64,000 bases of DNA. It comes from Hyphomicrobiales bacterium (GTDB lineage Bacteria; Pseudomonadota; Alphaproteobacteria; Rhizobiales; Beijerinckiaceae). Within the stretch, counting starts at the first letter, position 1, and each line of letters starts with the position of its first letter. Positions 52,401 to 61,276 of the stretch are shown in pieces. Below the pieces are notes generated by a model, which made no database searches, was not told the DNA's origin, and was given only the letters and a program-made list of their open reading frames with translations. The stretch is taken from the NCBI GenBank assembly GCA_900470095.1, contig UBZM01000017.1:56110-120109 (forward strand). The letters run 5' to 3'. The translations under genes were made by a program, and so were the position numbers.

Positions 52401-52721
52401 GGCGTTCTCCCCTGAATAATGCCCGGCATCGGGACTATCCCCCGGGCCGCCCGTTTCCCTGTGGCTCGATTTCTTGCGACACGATGCCACTGCCTGCCGG
52501 GTGAAGTTTCGCTTGCACTGATCCGGCAATTGCTCAGGAATGCGCTTGCACGAAACGTTGTGCAATCAAGCACTTGGTCTTGCATCGTTCGACGTAAGAC
52601 TTAAGGCGTAGGGGCCTTGCCCATTTGCCTGTGCGATGGATTTTCCCTGATTGGCAGTGCGGCGCTGACCGTCATATAGTCGGCACGAGGCCGAGCTGAT
52701 GCGGGGAAAGGGAGCGCGCCG

Positions 52722-53207
52722 ATGCCGCGCATCCATGCAACATTGCCGCTTCTGGGATTCATCGTTTTCCTGAGTCCTGTCCACCCGGCTGCCGCGGGTG
52801 GGTCAGGCAGGGTTTTTGCGCCAGCTGCGCCGCCCTCGTTTGCGCCGCGAATCGCGCCTGGCTTTCGGCACCTGGCGCGCCAGAACGGTCCGATGTTCCG
52901 GCGTGATCATGCCAGACGCTTTCTGGGCAATCCGGGGTTCATCGGCGGCCCGTGGTACTCCCCCTCCGATTCTGGCCGCGACACCGTGATCCTGCAGGGG
53001 CGAGAGTCGGAGCGGACGGTCGATCGCTCGCTCGATTACACGCCGGTGGTGGTGGGTATTCCGCCCTCGCCGACGCCCGAGCCGGTGATCTACCGGCTGG
53101 AAGGTTCGCGCCAGCGGCCGGTCGTGCGCATCATCCGCGTCGGCGAGCAGGGAGGCTATGCCCGCGATGAGGAAAGCGCGCGCATCCGTAATGTGCCCCG
53201 GCGCTGA
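52722..53207 (+). CDS. Secreted basic protein, function unknown
   Basis: 161 residues. A signal peptide (LPLLGFIVFLSPVHPAAAGG) is followed by a Pro-, Gly- and Arg-rich mature part, without cysteines after the signal. Repeated short motifs VRIIRVGEQGG and PVVVGIPPSPTPEPVIYR suggest an unfolded or beta-rich wall-associated protein. GGGAAAGGGAGCGCGCCG precedes the ATG. No family recognised. It converges on rlmB, four bases apart. Confidence 0.68.
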   Translation: MPRIHATLPLLGFIVFLSPVHPAAAGGSGRVFAPAAPPSFAPRIAPGFRHLARQNGPMFRRDHARRFLGNPGFIGGPWYSPSDSGRDTVILQGRESERTVDRSLDYTPVVVGIPPSPTPEPVIYRLEGSRQRPVVRIIRVGEQGGYARDEESARIRNVPRR

Positions 53208-53210
53208 GCG

Positions 53211-54014
53211 TCAGCGTCGGCGGCTCGCAGCGTAGAGCGCAATCGCGGTGGCGTTGGAGACGTTGAGGCTGGTGATCGCGCCCGGCACTTCCAGCCTTGC
53301 CAGATGATCGCAGAGATCCCGGCTGCGTTGGCGCAGGCCCTTGCCTTCCGCGCCCATCACCATGACGAGCGGCCGCTGCAGCGCGATTTCGTCGAAGGCA
53401 GTCGCCCCCTCCGAGTCAAAGCCGATTCGCTGGAAACCGCGCTTGCCGAGCTGGTCCAGCGCGTCGCCGAGATTGCGCACCGCGATCAGCGGAACATGCT
53501 CGAGCGCGCCGGATGCCGATTTTGCCAGCACGCCGGTTGCTGCCGGAGAATGGCGAATCGTGACGATCACTGCGGCAGCGCCGAACGCGGCGGCCGAGCG
53601 CAGGATGGCGCCGACATTGTGCGGGTCGGTGATCTGGTCGAGCGCGAGCACGATCGCATCGTCGGGAAGGCTGTCCAGATCAGGCGAGGGCAGGGGATCG
53701 CAGACCAGATAGAGGCCCTGATGCACGGCATCTGGAGTGAGCAGGCGGTCGATCTCGGACGGGCGGACCAGCTCGGGTTCGAGCGGTAGCGTGCCGACCT
53801 CCTCGCTCAGCCGCTTCAGGGCGTTCTCCGTGGCGAGAAGGCGTCGAAAGCGCCGGTTGGGATTGCGAAGTGCCTCGATGACCGGATGGACGCCGTAGAG
53901 CACGGCCTCATCGATATCGCCGGGCCGGTGTAGCGGGGGACCGGCATCGCGGTCGCGGCGTGCGAAGGGCTTGCTGCCGGGCCTGGCCGGCTTGGGGCGG
54001 AACGGCGCGGGCAT
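53211..54014 (-). CDS. rlmB: 23S rRNA 2'-O-ribose methyltransferase (SpoU family)
   Basis: 267 residues. A short basic N-terminal tail precedes the substrate-binding domain (LYGVHPVIEALRNPNRRF), then the SpoU catalytic knot: ALDQITDPHNVGAILRSAAA, MGAEGKGLRQ and the C-terminal PGAITSLNVSNATAIALY. RlmB methylates G2251 of 23S rRNA in E. coli. The neighbourhood rlmB / tRNA-Tyr / tRNA-Gly / tuf is common in Hyphomicrobiales. Confidence 0.94.
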   Translation of the reverse strand: MPAPFRPKPARPGSKPFARRDRDAGPPLHRPGDIDEAVLYGVHPVIEALRNPNRRFRRLLATENALKRLSEEVGTLPLEPELVRPSEIDRLLTPDAVHQGLYLVCDPLPSPDLDSLPDDAIVLALDQITDPHNVGAILRSAAAFGAAAVIVTIRHSPAATGVLAKSASGALEHVPLIAVRNLGDALDQLGKRGFQRIGFDSEGATAFDEIALQRPLVMVMGAEGKGLRQRSRDLCDHLARLEVPGAITSLNVSNATAIALYAASRRR

Positions 54015-54145
54015 GGGGGACCTCCGAAGCGTGACGGCCCATGCCCTGCCATGGCGGGCGGCGCTTTGCCAGCCCGGACGACGGATTTTCGGTGCCGAGC
54101 CGCAGCGGGCGCTGTCGCGGGCAAGAGGGACTGAGAGGGAACGGA

Positions 54146-54706
54146 ATGGCTAGAACCGAGGATATCCAGCGCTTCGTCGTGATTACCGGTGGCCCTGGTT
54201 CCGGCAAAACGACGTTGATCGAGGCGCTCTCGCAGCGAGGATTCGCGACGTCTCCGGAAGCCGGACGCGCCATCATTCGCGATCAGGTGGCGATCGGAGG
54301 GCAGGCATTGCCCTGGGCCGATCGCCAGCTCTTCGCGGAACTGATGCTGGGCTGGGAATTGCGTTCCCATCAGGCTGCGAGGGAGCGGGCCGGCCAGGTC
54401 ATCTTTGATCGAGGGGTTCCCGATGTCGCGGGTTATCTCAGGCTCTCGGGGCTTGCCGTTCCAGCGCATGTGGACAACGCGGCAAGACGGTTCCGCTACC
54501 GAAGCGAGGTCTTCATCGCGTCGCCCTGGCGCGAGATCTTTGGGCAGGACGAGGAGCGCAAGCAGAATTTCGCCGAGGCCGAGCGAACCTATCAGGCGCT
54601 GGTCGCGGCCTATGACGACTATGGCTACCGGCTCTGCGAGCTGCCGCGGTGTGGTGTCGAGGAGCGTGCGGATTTCATTCAGGCCCGGATTGCCAGCGCG
54701 TTCTGA
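54146..54706 (+). CDS. AAA_28-type P-loop ATPase/kinase-like protein
   Basis: 186 residues. Walker A VVITGGPGSGKTTLIEALSQ is followed by the strongly conserved SPEAGRAIIRDQVAIGG and FDRGVPDVAGYLRL (Walker B-like D-R-G-x-P-D). This is the AAA_28 family of small nucleotide kinase-like proteins, with unknown substrate. AGGGAACGGA precedes the ATG. It lies between rlmB (divergent) and the tRNA-Tyr gene. Confidence 0.87.
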   Translation: MARTEDIQRFVVITGGPGSGKTTLIEALSQRGFATSPEAGRAIIRDQVAIGGQALPWADRQLFAELMLGWELRSHQAARERAGQVIFDRGVPDVAGYLRLSGLAVPAHVDNAARRFRYRSEVFIASPWREIFGQDEERKQNFAEAERTYQALVAAYDDYGYRLCELPRCGVEERADFIQARIASAF

Positions 54707-54893
54707 GGCTTGGGCCATGCTGGCGGCAAGGAAGCAGGTTGGGGATGGATACAAGGAAACGTGGGTGAACGGTTTTTTGCCGTTGACACGCCGGAGCCCG
54801 GTCACCATAAGTCCGCCCGCACCTGTTGCCCGTCACGAAAGTGAAACAGGCGCTTGGACAACGCTGCTTCACGGCGCGCGTCCACGACACGGC

Positions 54894-54978
54894 GGGGGAA
54901 TGTCCCGAGCGGCAAAGGGGGCGGACTGTAAATCCGCTGGCTATGCCTTCGCAGGTTCGAGTCCTGCTTCCCCCACCA
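54894..54978 (+). tRNA. tRNA-Tyr (anticodon GTA)
   Basis: Acceptor GGGGGAA pairs with TTCCCCC. The anticodon loop is CTGTAAA with stem GCGGA/TCCGC, a long class II variable arm follows, and the T-arm is GCAGGTTCGAGTCCTGC. CCA is encoded at 54976-54978. Confidence 0.97.
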
Positions 54979-55028
54979 CCGTGTCCTGTCTATGTTGATG
55001 TCGCCGTTCAGGCGGTGTCGCACCCGGC

Positions 55029-55102
55029 GCGGGTGTAGCTCAATGGTAGAGCAGCAGCCTTCCAAGCTGAATACGAGGGTTCGATTCCCTTCACCCGCTC
55101 CA
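55029..55102 (+). tRNA. tRNA-Gly (anticodon TCC)
   Basis: Acceptor GCGGGTG pairs with CACCCGC. The D-arm is TAGCTCAATGGTAGAGC, the anticodon loop CTTCCAA, the T-arm AGGGTTCGATTCCCT, and CCA is encoded. It lies 50 bp after tRNA-Tyr and is probably co-transcribed with it. Confidence 0.97.
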
Positions 55103-55173
55103 ATATTCTCGCCTCAGAATGGCGAAGAGCCCGCTCGGGCAATCCGGACAGGTCGGATAAGTGGCGTTCCTGC

Positions 55174-55338
55174 CTGATCGGCGCCGGCGTCAAGATCAGC
55201 ATGGACGGCAAAGGTGCCTGGCGCGACAACGTCTTCGTCGAGCGCCCCTCTCGATCGGTAACATATGAAGAGGTCTATCTGCGCGCCTATGGCGGCGTGT
55301 CCGAGGCTCGCGCCTCGATCGGCTGGTATCTGACCTAA
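55174..55338 (+). pseudogene. Remnant of IS3-family transposase OrfB
   Basis: The frame reads LIGAGVKISMDGKGAWRDNV then FVERPSRSVTYEEVYLRAYG and ARASIGWYLT before a stop. This matches the end of the integrase catalytic domain of IS3-group OrfB (usual form ..DNVFVERLWRSVKYEEVYL..), including the last Glu of the DDE triad. Everything before it, including the two aspartates, is missing, and Leu-Trp have become Pro-Ser. It starts 72 bp after tRNA-Gly and is a decayed insertion sequence, not an active one. Confidence 0.85.
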
Positions 55339-55473
55339 CGGCCGGAGGCGAACCAGCTCTCCAGCTTGCAAGCTCGCCACAAATTCGTCGGCCAATCGCC
55401 TTTGCTTCTGCGCAGATTAGCCTCGATCTCGGCTGATTGACGCCATGAAGGTAAACAATCTTCCGGCCGCCTC

Positions 55474-55488
55474 GTACCGTTTTGGTAC
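55474..55488. promoter_or_regulatory. Palindrome GTACC-N5-GGTAC upstream of the His-rich gene
   Basis: Five-base inverted repeats around GTTTT, about 57 bp before the proposed start codon at 55545: the right place for an operator. The regulator is unknown; a metal-responsive repressor would fit a His-rich exported protein. Confidence 0.3.
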
Positions 55489-55544
55489 ATGACGCTCCCC
55501 CCCGTGGCTATCGCTCACGGCACCTAGAGAGAGGGAAGACCGCC

Positions 55545-57050
55545 TTGGCTCGCTTCGCGCATGATACGCATCAACGACACGACAACCATCACCAGCACGG
55601 TGATCACAATCCGCCCCAACCGCCCGAGACGCCCACTCCCCCCACCTCATCTGCTCCGGAATTTTCGGATCTCGGTGCCACGTTCAACGACGCGACCCGC
55701 GCGCTCGTTGGCGGCCTATGGCAAAACGCAGTCGAGGAAGGCGGCCAAGGCCATGGCAGCGTGGTGCGATATGTGGACGACCTCAAAGCGGTGGAGAGCG
55801 GTCTCCAGTCCGAGATAAAGGCAGGTCAATTTTCCGGCGACACGCTCACGCATATCCAGACGGTCTTGTCCGACATCACGACCGCGCTTTCGGCAGCGAC
55901 AGCATCCGTGAATGGCGGCGGATCATTCGGCAGCGTTGCAAATGCCGAGACCGCGCTGCGTGCAAGCCACCTCGACATCCTCGATATCGTCAATAACGAT
56001 CACACGCTTTCGACCTTGGCCACGCAGAATGGCGCGACCGGATTTCTCGCTGCACCGGCGACGCTCCCCGACGGTGTGACTGCCGCGACAGCGCCTCATG
56101 CCACCCTGGCCGAGATCGGTGCCATCTTCAACGATGCGGCCAATCGCATTCTCGGCGGTGTCAATTCGGACAACAAGGCGATCATCACAAGTGACATGAA
56201 CGCCGTCGTCAGCGGCCTCAAGCATTTGATCGACGCGCAGCCCGCGCAGTTCGAGGGTCTCACCGGCATTCATGCCGACACCGTCATGAGGCAGGCGCAG
56301 CTCGAAATCACCTATATCAACCGGGCGGGCATCGACCCGGACGCCGGCCGGGGCAGCAACGACAATATCCTGGACATGATCGATATCATCCAGGGCGATG
56401 CAAATCTGGCTGGTATGGCCAGCCAGGGAGGCGTATCGGGCTTTTCCCAATTTCCTGACGCTCTCAATCCAACCCCGAGATATCAGGACAATGCCGCTCA
56501 AACGGCATTCTGGGCAAACTTCATTGCTCAAGGCAACACGCTGGGCCAGCGGGCAGAACAACTCGTCGGATCGGGCGATACACATGCGATCAATGCCCTG
56601 ATCAGCGAGTTTCAAACCTTCGAGAAGAACGCAACCAAGTTCGATCTGGCGCAGGGTGGGATCTTCGGGGCACGCTTCGACAATGAATTGACACCGAGCA
56701 GCACGCTCGGGGCCGAAGTCGATGCGATGGTCAAAGGTCTCAAGACCGGCGATGCTGCCCTGGTCACGGCAGCTGCCGAGGTCATCCACGACAATGCTGC
56801 GGACGTGGCCGGCAACAACATTCCGATAACCGGCGGCCATTTCAATCCGGATGGTCTGACTGTGGCCGAAGTGCTGTCGACGGCGGTCACTGCGCCAGCG
56901 ACCGCAGCCGCTGAACCGAAACCGACGCCGACACCTCCGGGGACGGTCGCTGACGCTGCCCCGGCTTCGTCACATGATCATGCGACAGCCGACATCCATC
57001 ATTCACCGATTGTCGATACAGCACAGCATTTCCATCACATGTGGGGATGA
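55545..57050 (+). CDS. Cysteine-free protein with His-rich ends, putative T1SS substrate
   Basis: 501 residues. The start is TTG at 55545, because GAGAGAGGGAAG lies just upstream. Residues 6-21 hold seven histidines (HDTHQRHDNHHQHGDH) and residues 477-498 hold seven more, ending HFHHMWG. Between them are helical repeats: FSDLGATFNDATRALVGG near 40 recurs as LAEIGAIFNDAANRILGG near 190, and weaker copies follow. There is no signal peptide, no cysteine and no RTX nonapeptide. Lack of cysteine and of a Sec signal, plus the exporter genes downstream, suggest type I secretion. The histidine clusters could bind Zn, Ni or Cu. Function unknown; the substrate role is inference. Confidence 0.75.
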   Translation: MARFAHDTHQRHDNHHQHGDHNPPQPPETPTPPTSSAPEFSDLGATFNDATRALVGGLWQNAVEEGGQGHGSVVRYVDDLKAVESGLQSEIKAGQFSGDTLTHIQTVLSDITTALSAATASVNGGGSFGSVANAETALRASHLDILDIVNNDHTLSTLATQNGATGFLAAPATLPDGVTAATAPHATLAEIGAIFNDAANRILGGVNSDNKAIITSDMNAVVSGLKHLIDAQPAQFEGLTGIHADTVMRQAQLEITYINRAGIDPDAGRGSNDNILDMIDIIQGDANLAGMASQGGVSGFSQFPDALNPTPRYQDNAAQTAFWANFIAQGNTLGQRAEQLVGSGDTHAINALISEFQTFEKNATKFDLAQGGIFGARFDNELTPSSTLGAEVDAMVKGLKTGDAALVTAAAEVIHDNAADVAGNNIPITGGHFNPDGLTVAEVLSTAVTAPATAAAEPKPTPTPPGTVADAAPASSHDHATADIHHSPIVDTAQHFHHMWG

Positions 57051-57487
57051 CATCGCGCGAGCAGGCTTCCAACTCCTGGTTCATCCATGGCGTTGGAAGC
57101 CGGCTCGGCCGATCGGCCGCAGACAGGCGGATGTCATTGTTGGCTCCCGAAAGCAGGGCTGACCCCGCCATTGCGTGATCTGATTGGCGCGGACGTCGAA
57201 CGGCCGCGCCAACTCCAAAAGCGTCCCGTCGCCTTTCAGCGCCGGCAACGCCGCCTTCGCCTTGAAAGCCGGCCTTGTGGTTCCGGCGTGTCCGTCTCTC
57301 CTGCCTAAGCCGACCTGCCTTGGATTGCCCGAGCCGGCTCTGTGTCTCGCTCACGCCGGTCGCTTCATCGCGCCGCGCGGCTTGAGGGGAACTGGCGCAT
57401 TCTTGCCGGAAAAAAGGGGCGGTATCGCCCGTCAAGCACATGTGATCGCCGACACGTATCGGCCGGACGAAAAGGCGCAGAAGAGGC
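57051..57487. other. Gap between the His-rich gene and the exporter operon
   Basis: 437 bases with a decayed IS3 OrfA (separate entry) and no intact gene. A promoter for the exporter genes may lie after the remnant, between 57310 and 57487. Confidence 0.55.
57159..57305 (-). pseudogene. Frameshifted remnant of IS3-family transposase OrfA
   Basis: On the minus strand one frame begins RTRRNHKAGF, then after a one-base shift continues FKAKAALPALKGDG and LARPFDVRANQITQWRGQ. This is the helix-turn-helix part of IS3-group OrfA (usual form ..FKAKVALAALKG...LAQQFDVHPNQITQWK..). The frameshift near 57266 and missing ends show decay. Its orientation is opposite to the OrfB remnant on the other side of the His-rich gene. 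Confidence 0.82.
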
Positions 57488-59320
57488 ATGAGTCTCGCTC
57501 AAAGCTACGGACCAGAGATATTTCGATCCGGCACGATGTCCGATGGTGGCTCGACACGGGCATCTGACGATCCGGTCGCACGCGGGTTGCGCGCCAGTGC
57601 GCGTCGCATGACTGGAATCGCCGTATTCAGCGGCGTGATCAATCTGCTGATGCTGTCTGGCTCACTTTATATGCTGCAGGTCTATGATCGGGTGATCCCG
57701 AGCCGCAACATCGCGACCTTGCTTGGTCTTTCGCTCGTGGTTCTGCTGGCCTATCTCGTTCAAGGCTATGCCGACGCGCTGCGCTCGCGCATGCTCTCCC
57801 GCGTCGGAACGCTGTTCGATGTCGGCCTGCAGGAAGCGATCCACACCGCGCTCGCCACGCTTCCTCTGCGGGGCGTGAAGCCCATCTTGATGCAACAGCC
57901 ACTCCGCGATCTGGATCAGATCCGGGCGTTCATGTCGGGCATGGGGCCGACGGCGTTCCTGGACATGCCTTGGATCCCGATCTTCATCGTCGCCTTGTTT
58001 CTGTTCCATCCGGCGATTGGCATCACGGCCGTGCTTGGAACCGTTGCCATCATTGCGATGACTGTGTTGACCGAGCGCGTGTCGCGCGGCGCAGCCAGAG
58101 CCGCCATGGACAGCAGCGCGCAGCGCCAGGTCCTGGCGGATGCGACCCGGCAAAATGCCGAAGTGATCCGGGCGCTTGGAATGCAGGACCGGTTCACGGC
58201 GCGTTGGTCGCAGGCCAATGAACGCTGTCTGCTCGAAAATGGCCGGGCCAGCGACGTCTATGCCAATCTCGGATCAGCGGCGAAGGTTCTTCGCTACGTG
58301 CTGCAATCGGGGATGTTGGGCATCGGCGCCTATCTCGTCGTCACCGACAAGGCGTCGGGGGGCATCATGATCGCGTCATCGATCATGATGGGGCGGGCGC
58401 TTGCCCCCGTCGAGGTGGCGCTTGGCAGCTGGAAACAACTTGTAGCTGCGCGCCAGAGCATTGTCCGCTTGCGCGAAATCCTCAAGGTGACCGCTGGACC
58501 TCCGGCGCCGCCGGTGCTGCTCCCGCGCCCTTGCCGCGAACTTCTGGTTCAGGACCTCGCCGTTACTGCACCAGGCACGGATAAAGCGATCGTCTCGAAT
58601 ATCTCATTTTCGCTTACGGCGGGCATGGGATTGGCGCTTCTCGGCGCGAGCGCATCGGGAAAAACTTCGCTGTCGAAGGCTCTTGTCGGAATTTGGCCGG
58701 TCAGCAATGGCGTGGTGCGGCTTGACGGCGCAGCGATCGATCAGTGGCGCAACGAGGACCTGGGGCGTCATGTCGGCTATCTTCCGCAGGATGTGGCCTT
58801 GTTCGACGGCACCGTCGCAGAAAATATCTGCCGGTTTGAAGACCAGGCGACGTCCGATGCCATTTTGAAGGCCGCGCAGATAGCAGGTGTGCACGACATC
58901 ATCTTGCGCTTGCCGGAGGGATATTCAACGCGCATTGGCGAAGGCGGCATGTCGCTCTCAGCGGGGCAGCGTCAGAGGATTGGGTTGGCGCGCGCGGTCT
59001 ACCGTGATCCGTTCCTCGTCGTGCTCGATGAGCCCAATGCCAATCTTGATGCGGAGGGGGAAGGTGCATTGGCGCGCGCCATTCAGATCCTGCGTCGCGA
59101 CAAATCCATTGTCATCGTCATCTCGCATCGTCCCAGCGCTCTCTCCGAGCTGAACATGGCGATGGTCCTCCACGAGGGCAAGACGGTTGCATTCGGCCCC
59201 CGCGACGAGATCTTTGCGCGCGTTCACACAACGAAGACCGTGGCAACGCGCCGATCTGCGACAGCGTCAAGCGCGAACCAGATTGGTCAGACACAGGTTG
59301 CCGAGGTCGTTCCCTCGTGA
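57488..59320 (+). CDS. Type I secretion permease/ATPase (PrtD-like)
   Basis: 610 residues: an N-terminal membrane domain (about 40-320, with LMLSGSLYMLQVYDRVIPSR, a PrtD/HasD hallmark) and a C-terminal ATPase. Walker A is LLGASASGKTSLSKALVG, the Q-loop is YLPQDVALFDG, the signature LSAGQRQRIGLARA (Ala for the usual Gly) and Walker B FLVVLDEPNANLD. It lacks the N-terminal C39-like domain, as in PrtD. It powers export of unfolded substrates across both membranes with the adaptor and a TolC-type pore encoded elsewhere. AGAAGAGGC precedes the ATG. It overlaps the next gene by four bases. Confidence 0.95.
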   Translation: MSLAQSYGPEIFRSGTMSDGGSTRASDDPVARGLRASARRMTGIAVFSGVINLLMLSGSLYMLQVYDRVIPSRNIATLLGLSLVVLLAYLVQGYADALRSRMLSRVGTLFDVGLQEAIHTALATLPLRGVKPILMQQPLRDLDQIRAFMSGMGPTAFLDMPWIPIFIVALFLFHPAIGITAVLGTVAIIAMTVLTERVSRGAARAAMDSSAQRQVLADATRQNAEVIRALGMQDRFTARWSQANERCLLENGRASDVYANLGSAAKVLRYVLQSGMLGIGAYLVVTDKASGGIMIASSIMMGRALAPVEVALGSWKQLVAARQSIVRLREILKVTAGPPAPPVLLPRPCRELLVQDLAVTAPGTDKAIVSNISFSLTAGMGLALLGASASGKTSLSKALVGIWPVSNGVVRLDGAAIDQWRNEDLGRHVGYLPQDVALFDGTVAENICRFEDQATSDAILKAAQIAGVHDIILRLPEGYSTRIGEGGMSLSAGQRQRIGLARAVYRDPFLVVLDEPNANLDAEGEGALARAIQILRRDKSIVIVISHRPSALSELNMAMVLHEGKTVAFGPRDEIFARVHTTKTVATRRSATASSANQIGQTQVAEVVPS

Positions 59321-60876
59321 ACCGCAGTGACCCCGCGCAGCGTCCGGCGCATCTCAGTCCGCCCATCGCACCTGTCGACCCGACGCCGTTGGCGCCTGTG
59401 CCAGCAGATGTCGCGTCGGCCAATGGATCTCAACGGCAAATGTTCCATATCGATACACCTCGATCGACTGTTCCGCCCAGGGAAAGCGACGCCGCGGCCA
59501 CGCCGGCGAGTGACCGATTGATCGACAGGCGCCGCGCCGGGGTGACGGCGGGCACGGCGGATGCCTGGAATGACACTCTGGCCTCGCGGGTCGAACGCGC
59601 GTTCAACCGCGAGCTCAGGATTGGCCTTCGGGTTTTGATTGCCGGCGGAGTCTTGATCGGTGCGTGGAGTGCATTGATGCCGCTGGCCGGCGCGGTCGCC
59701 GTTCCCGGCAATTTGGTCGTTCAATCGAACGTCAAGGCGATCCAGCATCCGACCGGCGGAATTGTCGCGCAGATCCCGGTCCATAATGGTGTGCGGGTGA
59801 ACGCTGGCGATCTGCTGCTGCAACTGGATGCAACCCAAGCGCGGGCGAGTCTCCAGGTGGTGAGCAAGCAGCTTGATGAATTCCGGGTTCGGATTGCACG
59901 GCTGATGGCCGAGCGCGACGCTCACGCGCAGATCGAAACTCCGCTCGAGATGGCCGCACGTTCGGGGGAGACCGGCGTCAGCGCGCTCCTGGCATCGGAA
60001 GAGTCACTGTTCAAGGCTCGTGCGAATGCGCGTCAAAGCCAGAAGGACTTGCTGCAGAGCCGTGTCGCGCAACTCGGCGAAGAGATTTCAGGACTCGATG
60101 CCCAGCTCAAGTCGAAGGCAAGCCAGCTGGAATTGATCGCGGGCGAACTCTCCGGAATCAAGACGCTGTATGACAAGAAGCTTGTGCCGCTGACGCGATT
60201 TACGACCCTGCAGCGAGAGTCCGCGCGCATCGAAGGTGAGCGGGGTCAATTGATCTCGGCAATCGCCGAGACAAAGGCAAAAATCGGCGAGGCCCAGCTT
60301 CAGATCGTGCGGATCGATCAGGACTTTCGGACCGATGTCGTGAAGGAACTCGGCGAAGCCCGAGGCAAGGAGGCCGAGCTCGTCGAGCGTGCTGTTTCCG
60401 CGCGAGACCTCCTCGACCGGATCGATATTCGTGCACCGACTTCGGGCATCGTTCACCAGCTTGCTGCGCACACGGTCGGCGGGGTCATTCGCGCTGGTGA
60501 TACGGTCATGGAAGTCGTGCCGGATTCCGACGATCTGCAGGTCGAGGCGCGGCTCCAGCCCAACGACATCGACCAGGTGCGGTCGGGTCAGAAAGCGTTC
60601 ATCCGCTTTTCCGCCTTCAACCAACGTGTGACGCCGCAGCTCACCGGTGTCGTATCGTATGTTTCTGCCGACATCAGCCGGGACCAGCAGACAAATGCGC
60701 CGTTCTTTACGGTGAGGGTCGCTCTTCCCAACGACGAACGTCGCCGGTTGGCTGGCTCGACGCTCGTTTCGGGGATGCCAGCGGAGGTCTTCATGCAGAC
60801 CGGGAGCCGCACGATGATGAGCTACCTGCTGAAGCCGATCTCCGATCAGCTGCACCGTGCCTTTATCGAGCGCTGA
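59317..60876 (+). CDS. HlyD-family type I secretion periplasmic adaptor
   Basis: 519 residues starting at a GTG that overlaps the ABC stop (GTGA). An unusually long cytoplasmic N-terminus (about 100 residues, Pro-rich) precedes one membrane helix (LRVLIAGGVLIGAWSALMPL). Then come the lipoyl-like motif VKAIQHPTGGIVAQIPVHNG, a long coiled coil (about 175-345) and the beta-barrel with RIDIRAPTSGIVHQLAAHTV and EVVPDSDDLQVEARLQPNDI. This is the standard membrane-fusion protein of type I secretion, bridging the exporter and an outer-membrane TolC. Confidence 0.94.
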   Translation: MNRSDPAQRPAHLSPPIAPVDPTPLAPVPADVASANGSQRQMFHIDTPRSTVPPRESDAAATPASDRLIDRRRAGVTAGTADAWNDTLASRVERAFNRELRIGLRVLIAGGVLIGAWSALMPLAGAVAVPGNLVVQSNVKAIQHPTGGIVAQIPVHNGVRVNAGDLLLQLDATQARASLQVVSKQLDEFRVRIARLMAERDAHAQIETPLEMAARSGETGVSALLASEESLFKARANARQSQKDLLQSRVAQLGEEISGLDAQLKSKASQLELIAGELSGIKTLYDKKLVPLTRFTTLQRESARIEGERGQLISAIAETKAKIGEAQLQIVRIDQDFRTDVVKELGEARGKEAELVERAVSARDLLDRIDIRAPTSGIVHQLAAHTVGGVIRAGDTVMEVVPDSDDLQVEARLQPNDIDQVRSGQKAFIRFSAFNQRVTPQLTGVVSYVSADISRDQQTNAPFFTVRVALPNDERRRLAGSTLVSGMPAEVFMQTGSRTMMSYLLKPISDQLHRAFIER

Positions 60877-61081
60877 CACGTGGCCAGCTTGTTCGGAAGG
60901 CTTCGCTTTTTTCTAAGAGCGCACTAAGCATGGAAAGGGTACGCTGATCGGTCTGGACTTGCGCTACGTCATAACATCGCGCTCACATGGCTATCGAGAT
61001 CGCGCTGCCGCGTAACCAGGTATAGATTCGATCTGTTGGCAGCGAAGCTGTTGAATATAGCTCGGAACAGGAGCCAGGACG

Positions 61082-61276
61082 ATGCGAACGGTTCAACGGG
61101 CATGCCTGCTGATCGCCAGCGGGATTGTGTTGTCGGGCTGCCAGGTGACGCAAGAGAGGGCTGCGCAGCTCGCTCCTGTCTGCGCGATTCCGGTCAATCG
61201 AACAGTCCAATCCATGTACTGGCTTGAATGCCAGTCGGTCTATTCGTCCTCGGGCTCTTATGCGAAGCGCTATTAG
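61082..61276 (+). CDS. Small lipoprotein
   Basis: 64 residues. A short signal peptide ends in the lipobox LSGC (IASGIVLSGCQVTQERAA), so Cys20 would be lipidated. The mature part has two more cysteines (APVCAIPVNR, WLECQSVYSS). AGGAGCCAGGACG precedes the ATG. It lies 205 bp after the adaptor gene; a link to the secretion system is possible but not shown. No family recognised. Confidence 0.72.
   Translation: MRTVQRACLLIASGIVLSGCQVTQERAAQLAPVCAIPVNRTVQSMYWLECQSVYSSSGSYAKRY

Larger units (their letters stand above)
55103..55544. other. Region between tRNA-Gly and the His-rich gene: IS remnant and promoter
   Basis: The first half contains the end of an IS3-family transposase (separate entry). 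The second half (55339-55544) has no gene and should contain the promoter of the His-rich protein gene; it includes the palindrome GTACCGTTTTGGTAC and a strong ribosome site GAGAGAGGGAAG. Confidence 0.55.

Noticed and set aside
55029..55102. tRNA-Gly as an attachment site of an integrative element
   Set aside because: No integrase gene and no second copy of the tRNA 3' end were seen between 55.1 and 64 kb; only IS3 remnants are present.
55545..57050. RTX adhesin or protease
   Set aside because: No GGxGxDxxx nonapeptides and no HExxH zinc motif appear in the protein, so it is not a classical RTX substrate.
57184..57567. 127-residue plus-strand frame before the ABC exporter gene
   Set aside because: It is antisense to the IS3 OrfA remnant, has no ribosome site and overlaps the exporter start in another frame.
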